Positions 10,181-21,104 of a stretch of DNA of 38,415 nt are shown here, piece by piece. A program made the translations under genes and the position numbers. The stretch lies in assembly GCA_001910725.1 (NCBI GenBank), contig MJGA01000092.1, forward strand, positions 1 to 38,415, read 5' to 3'. The notes below the pieces were generated by a model. The model ran no database searches. It was given only the letters and a program-made list of their open reading frames with translations, and had not been told where the DNA came from. How positions within the stretch are numbered: position 1 is the first letter of the stretch; every line of letters starts with the position of its first letter. The DNA is from Phanerodontia chrysosporium (taxonomy: Eukaryota > Basidiomycota > Agaricomycetes > Polyporales > Phanerochaetaceae).

Positions 10181-13100
10181 ATGTCTACGGACAATTCCCT
10201 CTCCACTGTCCCTGTCTTGGAGGGACACCTCACATCTCCGGACATCTACGAGGAGAAGAAGGGAAATAGCAGCGTCGACGAAGTTGAGAAGAAAGTTGGC
10301 TCCCTTGGACAAGATTCTTCTTCCGAAGACGTCTCAGATAGGGGGAGTGCCCTGCTCGTGAACGGCGAACCCGTCATCCGCAACGGTGAAGACGTCTCGA
10401 ACTACCTGATTAGCCTTCGCGACGATGGCGATCCCGCGCTCACCTTTAGATCTCTCGTCCTCGGTACACTTTTTGCCGGGCTCGGTGCCGCGATGTGCCA
10501 GGTATGTTGAGCCTTCGTGCTATGGCACACGACGCTGACCCCCTTGCGCTTGGATAGATCTATATCTTCAAGCCGGTACAGGTTGGCGTCTCGACCGTCT
10601 TCCTCTTGCTCCTCATCTACTCGGTTGGGAACGCATGGGCTGCCTTTCTACCCCGTTCGTCTTGGGTTAAGGGCACACGTTTCGAGAGGCTGGCACCAGT
10701 TCTGGACGTCATCAACCCTGGCGAGTTTCGCCTGAAGGAGGTTGGTTATTTGGCACGGTGCCGAGGTTTCGACGCTCAACATCGAACGCACAGCATGTTA
10801 TCTCGTCCTTAGTAGCTTCTACCGCCGCAGGTGGAAGTACTGCTGTGATGAACTTCGCTGTGCAGAGGGTAAGATGTGTTCCCATTCGGCGCAAACGAGT
10901 GCTAATAGCTGTCGAATTAGCTCTATTACGGGACGAATGTTCACGCTACCACGGCCGTGCTTGCTACATTCTCCACCGCGTGCTTTGGGTAAGTCCCGTC
11001 CTCGGATCGTATCGAGCCAAGCTGATCTTCTTTCGGTAGGTACGGTCTCGTCGGGCTGTTCCGCCCTCTGACAGTCTATCCGAGCGAGATGGTGTATTGG
11101 GGTGTATGTAGTTCTGATCATTGGGCCTGTCACCTGAAACTCACTCTGGCATTGCAGAATTTGCCCACGGTGTCGATCTTTCAAGGTATGTCTGCTCGAG
11201 AGCTGGGTGGTGAGAATAGCTCACGCCAGCGTGGCAGCTCTCCACCATGACACGCAGGGTAACCGCAAGCGTGTGAAGCTTTTCTGGACGGCCTTCACAT
11301 GCATGTTCATCTACGAGGTCCTGCCGTCGTACATATTCCCTCTACTCAACGGTGTCAGCATCATCTGTCTTGCGACGCAGCATGTCCCTTCAAACGCTCA
11401 AGACATTATCACCAATTTGTTCGGAGGCACGGACGGAAATGAAGGCCTCGGCTTCTTGTCGTTCGGCTTCGATTGGCAGTATATCACCTCTGCGTAAGTT
11501 GCCATGCCCTTTGTTCGGCGGTTTATTATTGAGGTTTCGCTTCTCGCAGATACGTCAGTCTGCCACTCATCCAGCAAGGTCTGGAAATTCTGGCGTAATT
11601 TCTCTTCTTGCATTCAGGCTAAGTGTGTACATTTACACAGCGAATTCTTGGATAGGAATCGTAATATGCTACGTCGCTATTATGGGCATCTACTATTCGA
11701 ATGTGTGGAACGTAGGTGCAATTAACGAACCTCTCTTCAATTTCTCTAACATTCGTGCTCCGCAGTCTCTTGCCTTCCCTATGCTGTCGACATCTCTGTT
11801 TGCCTCGAACGGCACCATCTACCCCCAGGAGGCCGTTTTCAATGACAATTTCTCACTGAACAAGACGGCTTTGCAAGAAATAGGGCTCCCAGCTTTGACG
11901 GGTATGGTCGACGTATCACAGTGAACCCGACCACGCTGATGGATTCCCTGATACAGGTTCGAACGCATGGTTCAACCTCACGCAGAACCTTGCGATTGGG
12001 GGCCTCGTTGCACATTGCTTCCTCTTTTGGAGCCCATACGTGATCAAGTCGTTCAAGCAGGCTAGGACTGGAACGCAGCCTGACCGTCACTGGAAAGTGA
12101 GACACCTTAGCGACATTTCTCGGGATTCTACCTGACTATCCTTTCCCAGGCACTCCAGAAGTACAATGAGGCACCGTGGTATTGGTATGTGGGGCTGCTA
12201 CTGTTGGCATTCTTCGCTGGTATGTGTCACTTTCGACACATCCTAGGCTGCTACTCATTCTACAATCAAGGCCTCATTGTGGTTCTCAAGGGCGAAACTA
12301 CTCTGCCGTGGTGGTCATACATCATCGCCCTTCTTCTCGGCAGCGTCATCGCCCCAATATCCTGCCTTCTCTTCGCTCGGATGGGTAACGGGATTGCCAC
12401 GAACCAACTCATGAAGATGGTCGCAGGCGCAGTCAACCCTGGCAAACCAGTCGCGAACCTCTATGTAAGTGTTGCCGTCTTCCCTACTTTGAGGTAGCTC
12501 ATGGGTATCGATAGTTCTCCATGTGGAGCCACGACGTTGTTAGCACGGTCGTCGGGCTTTCCGGAGACCTGAAAATGGGACAGTATCTCAAGATCCCTCC
12601 GCGGGTCATGTTTCTCACGCAAGTCTGGGGGACGATCCTGGGTGCTGTGATCAATTACGGTCCGTCGAACGGCGTTTGTCCCAACAACAGTTGAAACTAA
12701 TAGACCATGCTCTTCGCCAGTGGTCATGATCTCCATCGTCGACGCTCAACGAGATATCCTTCTGAATCCTCTGGGTACTAATATATGGGTAGGTAGTTTA
12801 TGCATGAAATCCCATTTGCAGTACTGAGACACCATGTTTTACAGTCTGGCCAGTCGACGCAGAGCTTGAATAGTGCTGCGGTCACTTGGGCGCTGGCGAA
12901 AGAGCTTTATAGCCCAAGCGGGCCATATTTCATCATTCCCATGGGTCTACTAATTGGCATGGTCCCTACGTTCTTGCAGTGGCTCATCGCCAAGGTAGGC
13001 TGTCCCTATTCGCATACCGTAAGTTGACTAATGGAGGTTCATAGCGTTGGCAGAAGATAGGACCTATCGACATCAACCACATCATCCTCCCCATCATCTA

Positions 13101-13386
13101 CAACTACTCCGCATTCCTCAGTGCTGGAACCAACTCCCCAGTCACTAACTCCATCATTGTCGGGATCGTCTCGCAAGTTTGGCTCAGGCGGTACCACCCT
13201 GGCTGGTATAAGAAGTACAACTATATTTTGGGTGGGGCGCTTGACGGCGGTGCGCAGGTTATGATCTTCATCCTCTCTTTTGCTGTCTTCGGTGCATCCG
13301 GAAATAGTCGACCATTCCCTCCTTGGGCTGGGAATCCGGCGGTTGGTAATGTTGACTATTGCAACGGCAATGGCGCACTTGACTAG
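10181..13386 (+). CDS. OPT-family oligopeptide transporter 1
   Basis: Seventeen exons: 10181-10501, 10558-10740, 10794-10868, 10921-10988, 11040-11103, 11158-11185, 11238-11493, 11550-11578, 11641-11711, 11766-11901, 11957-12096, 12150-12219, 12271-12464, 12515-12659, 12721-12788, 12845-12994, 13045-13386; 2340 nt, 779 aa. Proton-coupled importer of small peptides (possibly other peptide-like ligands) at the plasma membrane. Family marks: ARMGNGIATNQLMKMVAG followed by NPG near residue 536, SMWSHDVV, KIPPR near 573, and a C-terminal HPGWYKKYNYILGGALDGG. A hydrophilic N-terminus of about 85 residues precedes the membrane core and contains LLVNGEPVIRNGEDVSN, shared with the second OPT. Exons 6 and 8 are microexons of 28 and 29 nt. 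Exon lengths match the paralogue at 25998-29199 throughout except exon 1 and two intron differences, which validates the joins. Start chosen as the only ATG that opens the conserved N-terminal frame. Confidence 0.92.
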
Positions 13387-15094
13387 TACTTTGATCGAGG
13401 CGTAGCTTGCCCTAGCATATCTCAGCCGTTCCACTGGGTATAATAATGAATATAACACTTTGGCCAAGCAGTCTGGCGTATCTACGGGTAGCGATGCCCG
13501 TACGACTCGGCGCCGAAACCGCCACCACGCTGGCGCTTACTGCGTGAAAACGTTTTGTTCGTAACCGCCATCTCTGCCTGCACCCTTCCCTACTCCCTTC
13601 GTACGACTTCAACATGCAAGCCATCTGTACCTCGCAAGGCGTGTAGCAGCAATCCGTTGGCTTCTTGCTCGGCTGAATCCGGTTAAATCCAGCGCGGATT
13701 ACGCGTAATCGCGGTAGACTCGGAGCTGACGAGGACTGGATTCCGATCTTCACCAACCTTCATCGGCATTCCCGGCGAACCATCAGTGCAGGTACGCAAG
13801 TATCGAATCTCTTGTGGTACACTGTGATAGACCCGTTCTTAGAACATACAGCTCGCATGTCCCGACAGAGCGCATCATAGACATCCGTCGGCGAACCATC
13901 CGGTGAACGCATGGTTCCTGTTCAGGTGATTTGACCTTCCCAGTTCCCTTCGAGCTGCAACATTTAAGTATTTACTTGCGTATATACGCTCAGATTGACC
14001 CGGTCAGACCTCCGGAGTGTCTTCGGGTCACGGGACAAAGTTGAGACTCCGGCGCTCGCGATGTAGTTGGCCCCCCAGGTTCTCTTCCCAAGGCGACTCT
14101 GGACTTCCGTTATCGCAGGCACTCTGGAGAGGCCAAAGATAGGTCTTGCGTATCGCTCGTCGACGCTCGATTCTCAGAAGTGCTTGTCTGGTGTTACAAC
14201 ATTGTCCGGATCCAAATCAGGGAGAGCACACGTACCTCGGCACGCGTCCCATGTGCTCCAAGACGCCGCGCGATAAACACGAACGGACATGGGATCGCGT
14301 CTACTCTGATCTTTCTCACTCGTACTCTGCCAATTTGACGACTATGACTGATTCCTTCAGAGGTCAACACGTGGTCCAGACCGGCAGGGCACACTGACTC
14401 GATTGGCCGGCCCATGGCAACAGAGACTAACTTCTTTGTGCACCCACGGTGGCGCATCCCTTAGAAGTGCGCACCTAACCGCTTCCAAGCTTCTGAGGCG
14501 TTCTGTCCCTGACGCTAAGCAGAGCACCTCATTCAAAGCTGAAGGCGAGCATATGGTGGCATAAGCCGAGGGTGAGCCGTCGAACCGTGGTTTTCTTTTG
14601 GAAAACGCTTGGCTGAGCATCGTCTTAACAGGCCCTTACGATAACTTGTGTTCCTTGTGACTGTCCGCTCCCGACATGTCCGACTGGATCGTCGCGCCCA
14701 CATTGCTCGCAGCGCGGTAACCTCGAGCGACGCACTCCACATGACGGGTCGCAGAAGCCCAAGCGCATGCTCTGCACTGCGGTAGCCTATGGTGCGCCTA
14801 CCTCCACACGTGCAGGCCGTCTGTCAGCCACTCACGCTCGCGTTCCAGATCAGACGCCTATGTCGCCCTCTGGCTTTGCGGCCGTCCCGGAGAACAGACA
14901 TAGCACATCCTTGCTCTGCGCTCTGAGACATACGAATGTGGCCATCATCGTGACCTCATGGCTCTACGAACGATACGACGAATGGCCCTCGCGCGGGCCC
15001 GCCAGGCAAGGTATAAAAGCCTTCGGAGGCGGTCGACATAGGTCCTCAGCAGCTCAGCAGCTCTCCCTCCTTCCCAGGTCACCCAACGGTCACA
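13387..15094. other. 1.7 kb intergenic region, chitinase promoter at right end
   Basis: Follows the OPT stop and precedes the GH18 gene. Short frames on both strands show no domains or splice logic. The right end carries the TATA box for the GH18 gene. Nothing else recognisable. Confidence 0.45.
15012..15019 (+). promoter_or_regulatory. TATA box of the GH18 gene
   Basis: TATAAAAG, 76 bp upstream of the start codon's last base and inside a GC-rich flank. Position and consensus fit a core promoter giving a leader of about 40-50 nt. Confidence 0.7.
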
Positions 15095-16370
15095 ATGGTC
15101 TTCCTCAGCTTCCAGCGCATCCTCGTTGCAGTCGTCCTTTCTGCGCTCACCAATGTCCTTGGTGTGCTCGCCGCCCCCGCTGGGTGGGAGAAGCTCGACC
15201 ACGAGGCTCGCGAGATCCTCGCGCGTGCCACTCCCGCTGCGCCCCACTGGGTCGTGTATGGCGACAAGTACACCTCTGGTACCACTGGTCCTCCGGCTCC
15301 CTCTGCTATCAACGTTAGTATTCCTTCCCTTACGCTGCATTTTGTGAATAACTGACCTGCTTGCAGGGTTTCAACGTCTTCGCGCTCTCGTTCTTGCTTC
15401 TCGAGGGTGCCTGGGACAAGGCTCAGGAATGGACTTCTCTGAGCGCTTCGCAGCGCTCCAGCATCAAGTCCCAATATGCTGCTGCCGGCATCAAGCTCGT
15501 TGTGTCTGCATTTGGCTCGACCGACGTCCCCACGACCACCGGCGCCGATCCCGTGGCGACCGCGAACAACTTCGCGGCCTGGGTCAAGCAGTACGATCTG
15601 GACGGTATTGACGTCGACTATGAGGTGCGCAGATCATTCATTTCTTGGGATATCACATGTTAAGCCAGCCTTTACCAGGACCTGGGTGCCTTCGACGCCG
15701 GCACGGGCGCCGCAGAGCAGTGGTTGATCACCTTCACTCAGCAGCTTCGCTCCCAGCTGCCCGCCGGTCAATACATCATCACTCATGCTCGTACGTCTCG
15801 TGCTGCCTTGGCCTCTCTGCAGGTCTGACCGAAAATCCACAGCGCTCGCGCCCTGGTTCTCCCCCAACTACTGGGGCGGCGGAGGCTACCTGCGGGTGCA
15901 CAACGCCGTCGGCAGCCTCATCGACTGGTACAACGTGCAGTTCTACAACCGTGCGTGCCGCTCGTCCTCTTCTCCGGCAGTTCGGAGGGTCTGACACACC
16001 TTGCAGAGGGCACCTCGGAGTACACGACCTGCGCCGGCCTGCTCACGGCGTCGAGCTCCACCTGGCCGCAGACCGCACTCTTCCAGATCGCCGCGTCCGG
16101 CGTGCCGCTCAGCAAGCTCGTCATCGGCAAGCCCGCCAACACCGGCGACGCAAGCAACGGCTTCATGTCGACCTCGACCCTCGCGAGCTGTGTTTCGCAG
16201 GCCAAAAACCAGGGCTGGAGTACGCATCACGCTTAACACTTCTTCTCGTATTCCGCCATACTGATGGTGTCATTTTCGCTTGCACAGATGGAGGCGTCAT
16301 GGTCTGGGAGTTCCCTGACGCTGGCTCCTCCTGGATTCAGGCCGTCCGTGCCTCCTCTTGGCCCGTTTAA
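15095..16370 (+). CDS. secreted glycoside hydrolase family 18 (chitinase or endo-beta-N-acetylglucosaminidase type)
   Basis: Six exons: 15095-15313, 15367-15624, 15679-15790, 15843-15950, 16007-16219, 16288-16370; 993 nt, 330 aa. Residues 1-27 form a signal peptide (hydrophobic LVAVVLSALTNVLGVLA). The mature part starts with HWVVYGDKYTSG, the first barrel strand. LDGIDVDYE ends exon 2 and is the GH18 catalytic motif, with the proton donor Glu159; the preceding acidic residues needed for substrate-assisted catalysis are present. WYNVQFYN is the later conserved strand, and VMVWEFPDAG closes the barrel with the conserved Trp. No chitin-binding module, Ser/Thr linker or GPI signal is seen, so it should be a small soluble secreted enzyme acting on chitin, chito-oligomers or N-glycan cores. 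Which substrate applies cannot be settled from motifs alone. The gene stands alone behind a strong TATA box. Confidence 0.9.
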
Positions 16371-17542
16371 ATTGCGGGCCCTCAGGAATGAAAACGTTCA
16401 TCAGATCGGTCTACCCTGCCTTAACACCAATGTCCTATTTCTGGATATATCTTGGAAGATCGTTTCAAGATGTCTGCAAGTCTAGATAGCGTTCATTTTC
16501 AGCTGTATTTTCTTGAGTTCAGAGTGTCATCCTCACGATCGAATCCTTTTGTAGCAGTATGTAACTTACCATGTTCTTGTCAGAATCTCAGTTGCAGACT
16601 TGTCATCATTATTATGTCGAAACTACGTTTGCGATGGAGTGGAAACATGAATGAGCGACCCAGCCTGGAAGCCTCGAAGTTTGACTCGTAGAGTGCATCG
16701 TACCCCTTCAAGCCTAAGCTTCATTGAAGTGTTGAATTCAGACGCTTCACATCGATGCACACGATAACTCAACGCGAAGACGAATACCTCTATTCTGGAC
16801 AAATCGATACAGATGATGAGTCTACAATGGTAAGAGATCCGAACACGACATGATACACCGGGAGATGATGAAGTATGATACAAAATATGACCACGAAGAT
16901 GACCCTCTAGATACCCATGGATGTCTGATCTGCGATAAATGTCCGTACGAACAACCAAAACCAAAATACTTTCAGGAACAGTCCCGCCAGATGATCAGGC
17001 GAGAGGGAACGATGCCAGAGCACAAGGACAAGCCAAGGCCCAAGGTTCGACGAGAAACCACACCAGAGACGCGCACGAGGACGCGAGGTGCCAGAACAAG
17101 AACAGACGAGAGACTGCCGAGGAGCGACGAGGCGACCAGGAGAAGAGGAGGAGGACCGGTCCACCCGCGAGCGGGCAAGTGGACAGTTCCACCCAGCGCC
17201 GGACAGAGCTTCGAACGAGAGAGAGTGCGGATGCAACGCGCATGCACTTCTTGCTCTCGTCCTTGCAATGTCGGGAGCGGGGTGTCGTGGACACTTGCCA
17301 GTCCGTGGGTCGGGCCGGCCCCCAGGTCGTCTGGAGGTCGTCGGGTCGCTGTCGGGAGTGAGTCGTCTGGAGTTGTCTGGAGACCTGACGAGGTCGTGCG
17401 AGTGGTCGAGTGTAGAAGGCTTGTCGAGCCCAGTCTTGGCGGTGATAGCTATCGTTCGCCAGAGTCCTACCGAAAGTGGACTTGCGTTGTTTCGTCGTCC
17501 GAGTCCTCGAGTGGGATCCGGAACAAGCGGCGCAGAGACGGT
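16371..17542. other. convergent intergenic region
   Basis: About 1.17 kb between the 3' ends of the GH18 gene and the minus-strand orphan. The left 500 bp are AT-richer, as expected for 3' flanks. Long plus-strand frames that begin here run antisense through the orphan gene and lack any supporting feature. Nothing else recognised. Confidence 0.45.
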
Positions 17543-18715
17543 CTATGTAGCGGTGACCTTCGAACGGCGAGCGTTCTTCTCGCGGAGCGTGCGGTACTTC
17601 CTGCGGAGATTGTCCTCGAAAGACGTCTGCGACTTGAGAGGGGGCCGACGAGCGAACTCGTCGAGAGACTCAGAGTCGAGAGACGGCAGAGGCGGGTCAG
17701 CCAAGGCGATAGACGCCAGGATCAGAATAGCGAGGACCTGCGGAACGGTCACGTTCGAGTCGCGGACATCCGAAGTCGAGACCCGTCCGATTGAGGTCGT
17801 CGGGATGGTCGCAAGCCAGAAGCCGTCGTACGGAGTAACGGTCGCCACGGGGGTCGAGGTATCCTTGCAGAGCGGGCAAGTGTCGATGCAGAGTGAACAG
17901 GGCTCGTCCGTCACTGGCGCCTTGGTCTTGTTCGACTTTTCGGACTTCTTGGACTTCTTGTGCTGCTTCTGGCAGAAGAGACGAGCGCATGAGCACACGG
18001 TTGAGACACATCCACCATCACAGCGACGCACCTTGTGTGGATTCGGGAACAGGAATGCAAACGCCACGATCCAGAAGAGGAGCGCAAAGCACGCGTACCA
18101 CGGGTTCCACCAGTCGAGGTCGTCCTCAACCGCGGCGCCGGTCGTCGGCAGCTGCGCCTGAGAGGCAAAAAGCGCAGCCGGCGAAACAAAGAGCGAGAGG
18201 GACGTCACCAGGCGCCATGGATCGACGACGGAGAGGTGACCAGGCGGGCGCACGACGAGGTCAGTCGAGGACTCGTAGGAGAGGGACCAAGCGGGGCAGA
18301 CAAGGGGCTGGTAGGCCTGAAGCGCAGACGGCAGACGGAGGGCGAGGTCAGAAACGGTAGTGATGAGCGACAGATGGGCCCTGGCCGGAACAATGTCCAG
18401 CAACTGTGGGCCGAAGAACAGGCCAGATGTGGGATAGTGAGAGACATTGAGATGACCCGAGGCAAAGTGAGAAGACGAGCGGACGCGGCCAGTGTTGGCC
18501 TTGGTGCGAGTATTGCGAGAACGAGAACGAGAAGAACGCTTGGAACGGAAGACGCGACGAGTCTGCTTCCTGGTCCACTTGGCAGTCGACGAGATGAGCT
18601 TCCGGGCGATTGGCCTGACGTCGTTGAAGACGTTGAAGTAGATAGGAAGGCCGCCGTTCCAGACGTTGAAGTACACGCTGAGACAGGCGAGGAGGCTGAG
18701 CGTCGTGGCGAGCAT
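17543..18715 (-). CDS. orphan protein with hydrophobic segments and Cys-rich block
   Basis: Intronless frame of 390 aa from the ATG at 18715 to a stop at 17545-17543. The frame stays open upstream to an ATG at 18955, but the leader and TATA-like box shared with the paralogue at 1-485 place the start at 18715. I do not recognise the family. Seen in order: hydrophobic start with a near-repeat (YFNVWNGGLP / YFNVFNDVRP), basic ISSTAKWTRKQTRRVF and an Arg/Ser stretch, a Trp-rich hydrophobic helix WYACFALLFWIVAFAFLF near residues 210-230, a cysteine cluster (RRCDGGCVSTVCSCARLFC, then PCSLCIDTCPLC), a Lys/Ser patch, a second hydrophobic helix VPQVLAILILASIALA, and a charged C-terminal tail. Two membrane spans flanking a CxxC-containing domain is a reasonable topology; metal binding or disulfides are guesses. 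Confidence 0.7.
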   Translation of the reverse strand: MLATTLSLLACLSVYFNVWNGGLPIYFNVFNDVRPIARKLISSTAKWTRKQTRRVFRSKRSSRSRSRNTRTKANTGRVRSSSHFASGHLNVSHYPTSGLFFGPQLLDIVPARAHLSLITTVSDLALRLPSALQAYQPLVCPAWSLSYESSTDLVVRPPGHLSVVDPWRLVTSLSLFVSPAALFASQAQLPTTGAAVEDDLDWWNPWYACFALLFWIVAFAFLFPNPHKVRRCDGGCVSTVCSCARLFCQKQHKKSKKSEKSNKTKAPVTDEPCSLCIDTCPLCKDTSTPVATVTPYDGFWLATIPTTSIGRVSTSDVRDSNVTVPQVLAILILASIALADPPLPSLDSESLDEFARRPPLKSQTSFEDNLRRKYRTLREKNARRSKVTAT

Positions 18716-19692
18716 GGTGTGTGGTGCGTCGAGCTCTTCAAGTGAGTATAGGACAGGTGGTGCCGCTACGGGATGACAGGGAGTGAAGGTGAGTGTGGGG
18801 AGGATGGGCTCGAAGAGGGCGAGGGCTGTGAAGGTGCGGGCTGCTCGAGGGAGAAGGGGAGAAGATGGGGGTAGCGGATAGAGAAGGAACGAGCGCCGAT
18901 GTTGGATTTTATGCCTGGCGTGTTTGGTTTGTTTGCGCGAGGTCGTCGAAGTCATGTCTTCTGTCCGAAAGTGGACGAACTGCCTATTACAGGCTTGGTT
19001 CGAACTTCAACATGCCTGTAGGACGTCTGGAAAAGCACTCACCGCAGTTCCTGTGTGAATCGTACGGCCTGGTCACAGTGCCTTCTTGGTTCTAGCAGGA
19101 TACACCTGACGTTCAGTTTCCTACGAGTTTTACGGGGTTGCCTCGCCTGTCGTGTCAGAAACCCGCTCGTTCGCTACCACGGCGTCGACATCGTTGACCA
19201 GCCGTTCAATGACAACTCGTAGCATGGTCACAGTATGCAAGGCACACATGGGACCGGCCGAGTAGACGTCCGAGATCTAATCAAAACAAATCACATCAGT
19301 TTGCTTGGGAATCCACGACGGCACGAAGTATCTGTAACGAGCATCGTTCTCCAGCAAAGTCTCCCAGCCGCCAGAACAGATAGCATAGGCTTTCCTCAAC
19401 ATGTATAAGCTCAGAGCGCATGTTCGTTGAGAGTGACCTGTTGGCAGTATGAACTGCGAGAGCCGAAAGCATGTAGTCTAACACGCACCTATCACCTCGA
19501 GTACCAGGACTCCGAGGCACTCGACGTCGCAGTATGGCGTTTCTATGATTTTGCCGCTATAGAGCTATCACCCCTGTGCCAAGCAGGTAAGCAGCACCTT
19601 TCGTGGCGCTTTGTTCGAGCGGCGGCGTCTAAATCCCACTGTTTTCTCACGGACGACGCGCGCGCTTTGGCGTGGAACGACATGATGTGACT
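18716..19692. other. orphan-gene leader and promoter, then unassigned sequence
   Basis: The first 200 bp hold the CT-rich (minus strand) leader and TATA-like box of the orphan. From about 18960 to 19692 I see no coding signal, repeat or RNA gene. Confidence 0.4.
18903..18914 (-). promoter_or_regulatory. TATA-like box of the orphan gene at 17543-18715
   Basis: Minus-strand GGCATAAAATCC followed by CAACAT, about 190 bp upstream of the ATG and matching GCTATAAATCC plus CAACAT before the paralogue. A block around the leader (CGCTAC flanked by similar bases) is also shared. Confidence 0.5.
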
Positions 19693-20256
19693 GGATTGAC
19701 TGCAAAATCAAGAACGACAACAGGTATTCGTCGGATACAACATACAAACACGCCGAAAACAAGGCAGGTTACTGCAGCTACCTCGGGAAGAAGAAGAACG
19801 GCGGCTCGTCTTCGTCCGTGAAGTCGTCGTACGGCTCATAATAGGGGTCGTCGTAGTAATCCTCGTCATCGTACTCGTCCTCGTCGAACCAATCCTGGAC
19901 CCCGTCCCACTCGACGCTCGTCGCGTCCTTGCGCAGCTTGTCGACGTCCACGAGGGCGACATTCACGCACTCGCGCAGCCGCAGCGCAAGCGGTAACTTC
20001 GACTTGCGGCGCACCGCGAGCATCTTCATGTATGCAGTGATGAGCTCCGGGTCGTCCTCTACGTCGTCGGCATCTGGCGGCGTCCGGCGCATGCGCACGC
20101 CAGAGAGCTGCAGCGTGCGCAGGCTCGGGAGCAGCGGTTGCATCTTCCGCCGCGGCTCTTTCGAGGAGGACTGCGCGTGCGCCGGCTGCGACGCGCCAGG
20201 TACAGAAACGCGGCTTGTCAAGGCCTCTGGCAGCGCCGCCTCGCCATATCGCCGTT
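19693..20256 (-). pseudogene. duplicated 3' fragment of the F-box gene at 23490-25355
   Basis: The segment matches 23382-23966 over the C-terminal coding part and the 3' flank. An open frame of 164 aa remains (stop at 19778-19780, first ATG at 20272), but its first seven residues come from outside the duplication. Over the shared part of roughly 157 residues I count about ten substitutions and no stops or frameshifts. The F-box and the LRR-like body are absent, so it cannot work as an F-box protein. The copy lacks a 25-nt stretch present in the 3' flank of the full gene (23420-23444). The retained protein is the very acidic tail with EDEYDDEDYYDD and a terminal FFFFP. It may be transcribed as a short acidic protein, but I see no promoter. 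Best read as a gene fragment from a recent local duplication. Confidence 0.75.
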
Positions 20257-20272
20257 TTCCATTCTCAATCAC

Positions 20273-21104
20273 GGAACTTGCTCAATGGCATTAATCGAGA
20301 ATGCACCCCGGACTCGGAGGATAGTATGACGAGTGCGCTATAATCCCGTGGAAGTAACTATACATGCTGATAACGCTGTAAATGATGCGCAGAATAGTGC
20401 TCATTCATCGTCGCCCTCGGAAGACTTCAACCCTGGTGAGATGAAGGTGTGGCCCCCTTACGCCACGCGTTGCCATTGCTGCAGTGCATTTAGTACCATC
20501 CCGTCGAGAAGGCTGCGCCTCCGGATATCGTGAGGAAGGGGAGATTGTAAATCGTCCCTAACTTCGTCCGAGTTCACACACTTATTACGTCTACAGAGCT
20601 GAAAACAGGCAATGTCGTGCTTGGGCAGGAGGGCCCAGACTGGGGCGACCAGGCTCCGCCGGCCGTTGCGTTGAAAGAAACGGCATCGGAAGGAGGTTCC
20701 GTGCAGAACAGCTGTTTGCCACCTACACGAGGCAAAGTGAACTAGTCCATACAAGGAGCGTGCGCGCTGATGTGTGGCCACACCGACGAGTGGCGTACGC
20801 ACCGCTGAGCGCGCCCGTATATAAGGGCTCCTCCCTTGTTTCCCCTTTCCCCCAGTACTTGCTACACCTCTCTACGTCGCAGTACTTTTGCACTTCTCGC
20901 ACTCGCAACTTACCTCCAGACTGTGCACATCCACATCATTCTCGCAACGCTCAACAAGTTGAACATCCAGAACAAGCTCTATTCCCTCCTCCGCCACAAC
21001 AATAACCCATCCCCCACTTCACCGACACTATTGTTGCGTCGAACAACAAGACCCATCTCACACAACCACTCCATCTCTCTTATCTCCCTACACCTATCGT
21101 CCCA
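20273..21104. other. intergenic region, promoter and leader of the proline-rich gene
   Basis: Left part carries nothing I can name. The right part holds a TATA box at 20818-20825 and then a pyrimidine-rich, ACA/TCT-rich stretch of about 250 bp that fits a 5' leader for the gene starting at 21105. Confidence 0.45.
20818..20825 (+). promoter_or_regulatory. TATA box of the proline-rich gene
   Basis: TATATAAG in a GC-rich flank, about 285 bp before the ATG at 21105; the CT-rich leader that follows supports transcription from here. Confidence 0.6.

Noticed and set aside
11579..11640. Reading OPT1 (and OPT2 at 27853-27793) through with a tiny intron of 23-28 nt
   Set aside because: Taking the later acceptor gives ordinary 60-62 bp introns in both paralogues and joins directly to ANSW.
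16850..18745. Plus-strand frames of 314, 357 and 236 codons over the orphan gene
   Set aside because: The minus strand has the paralogue at 1-485 and a shared promoter; the plus frames have neither.
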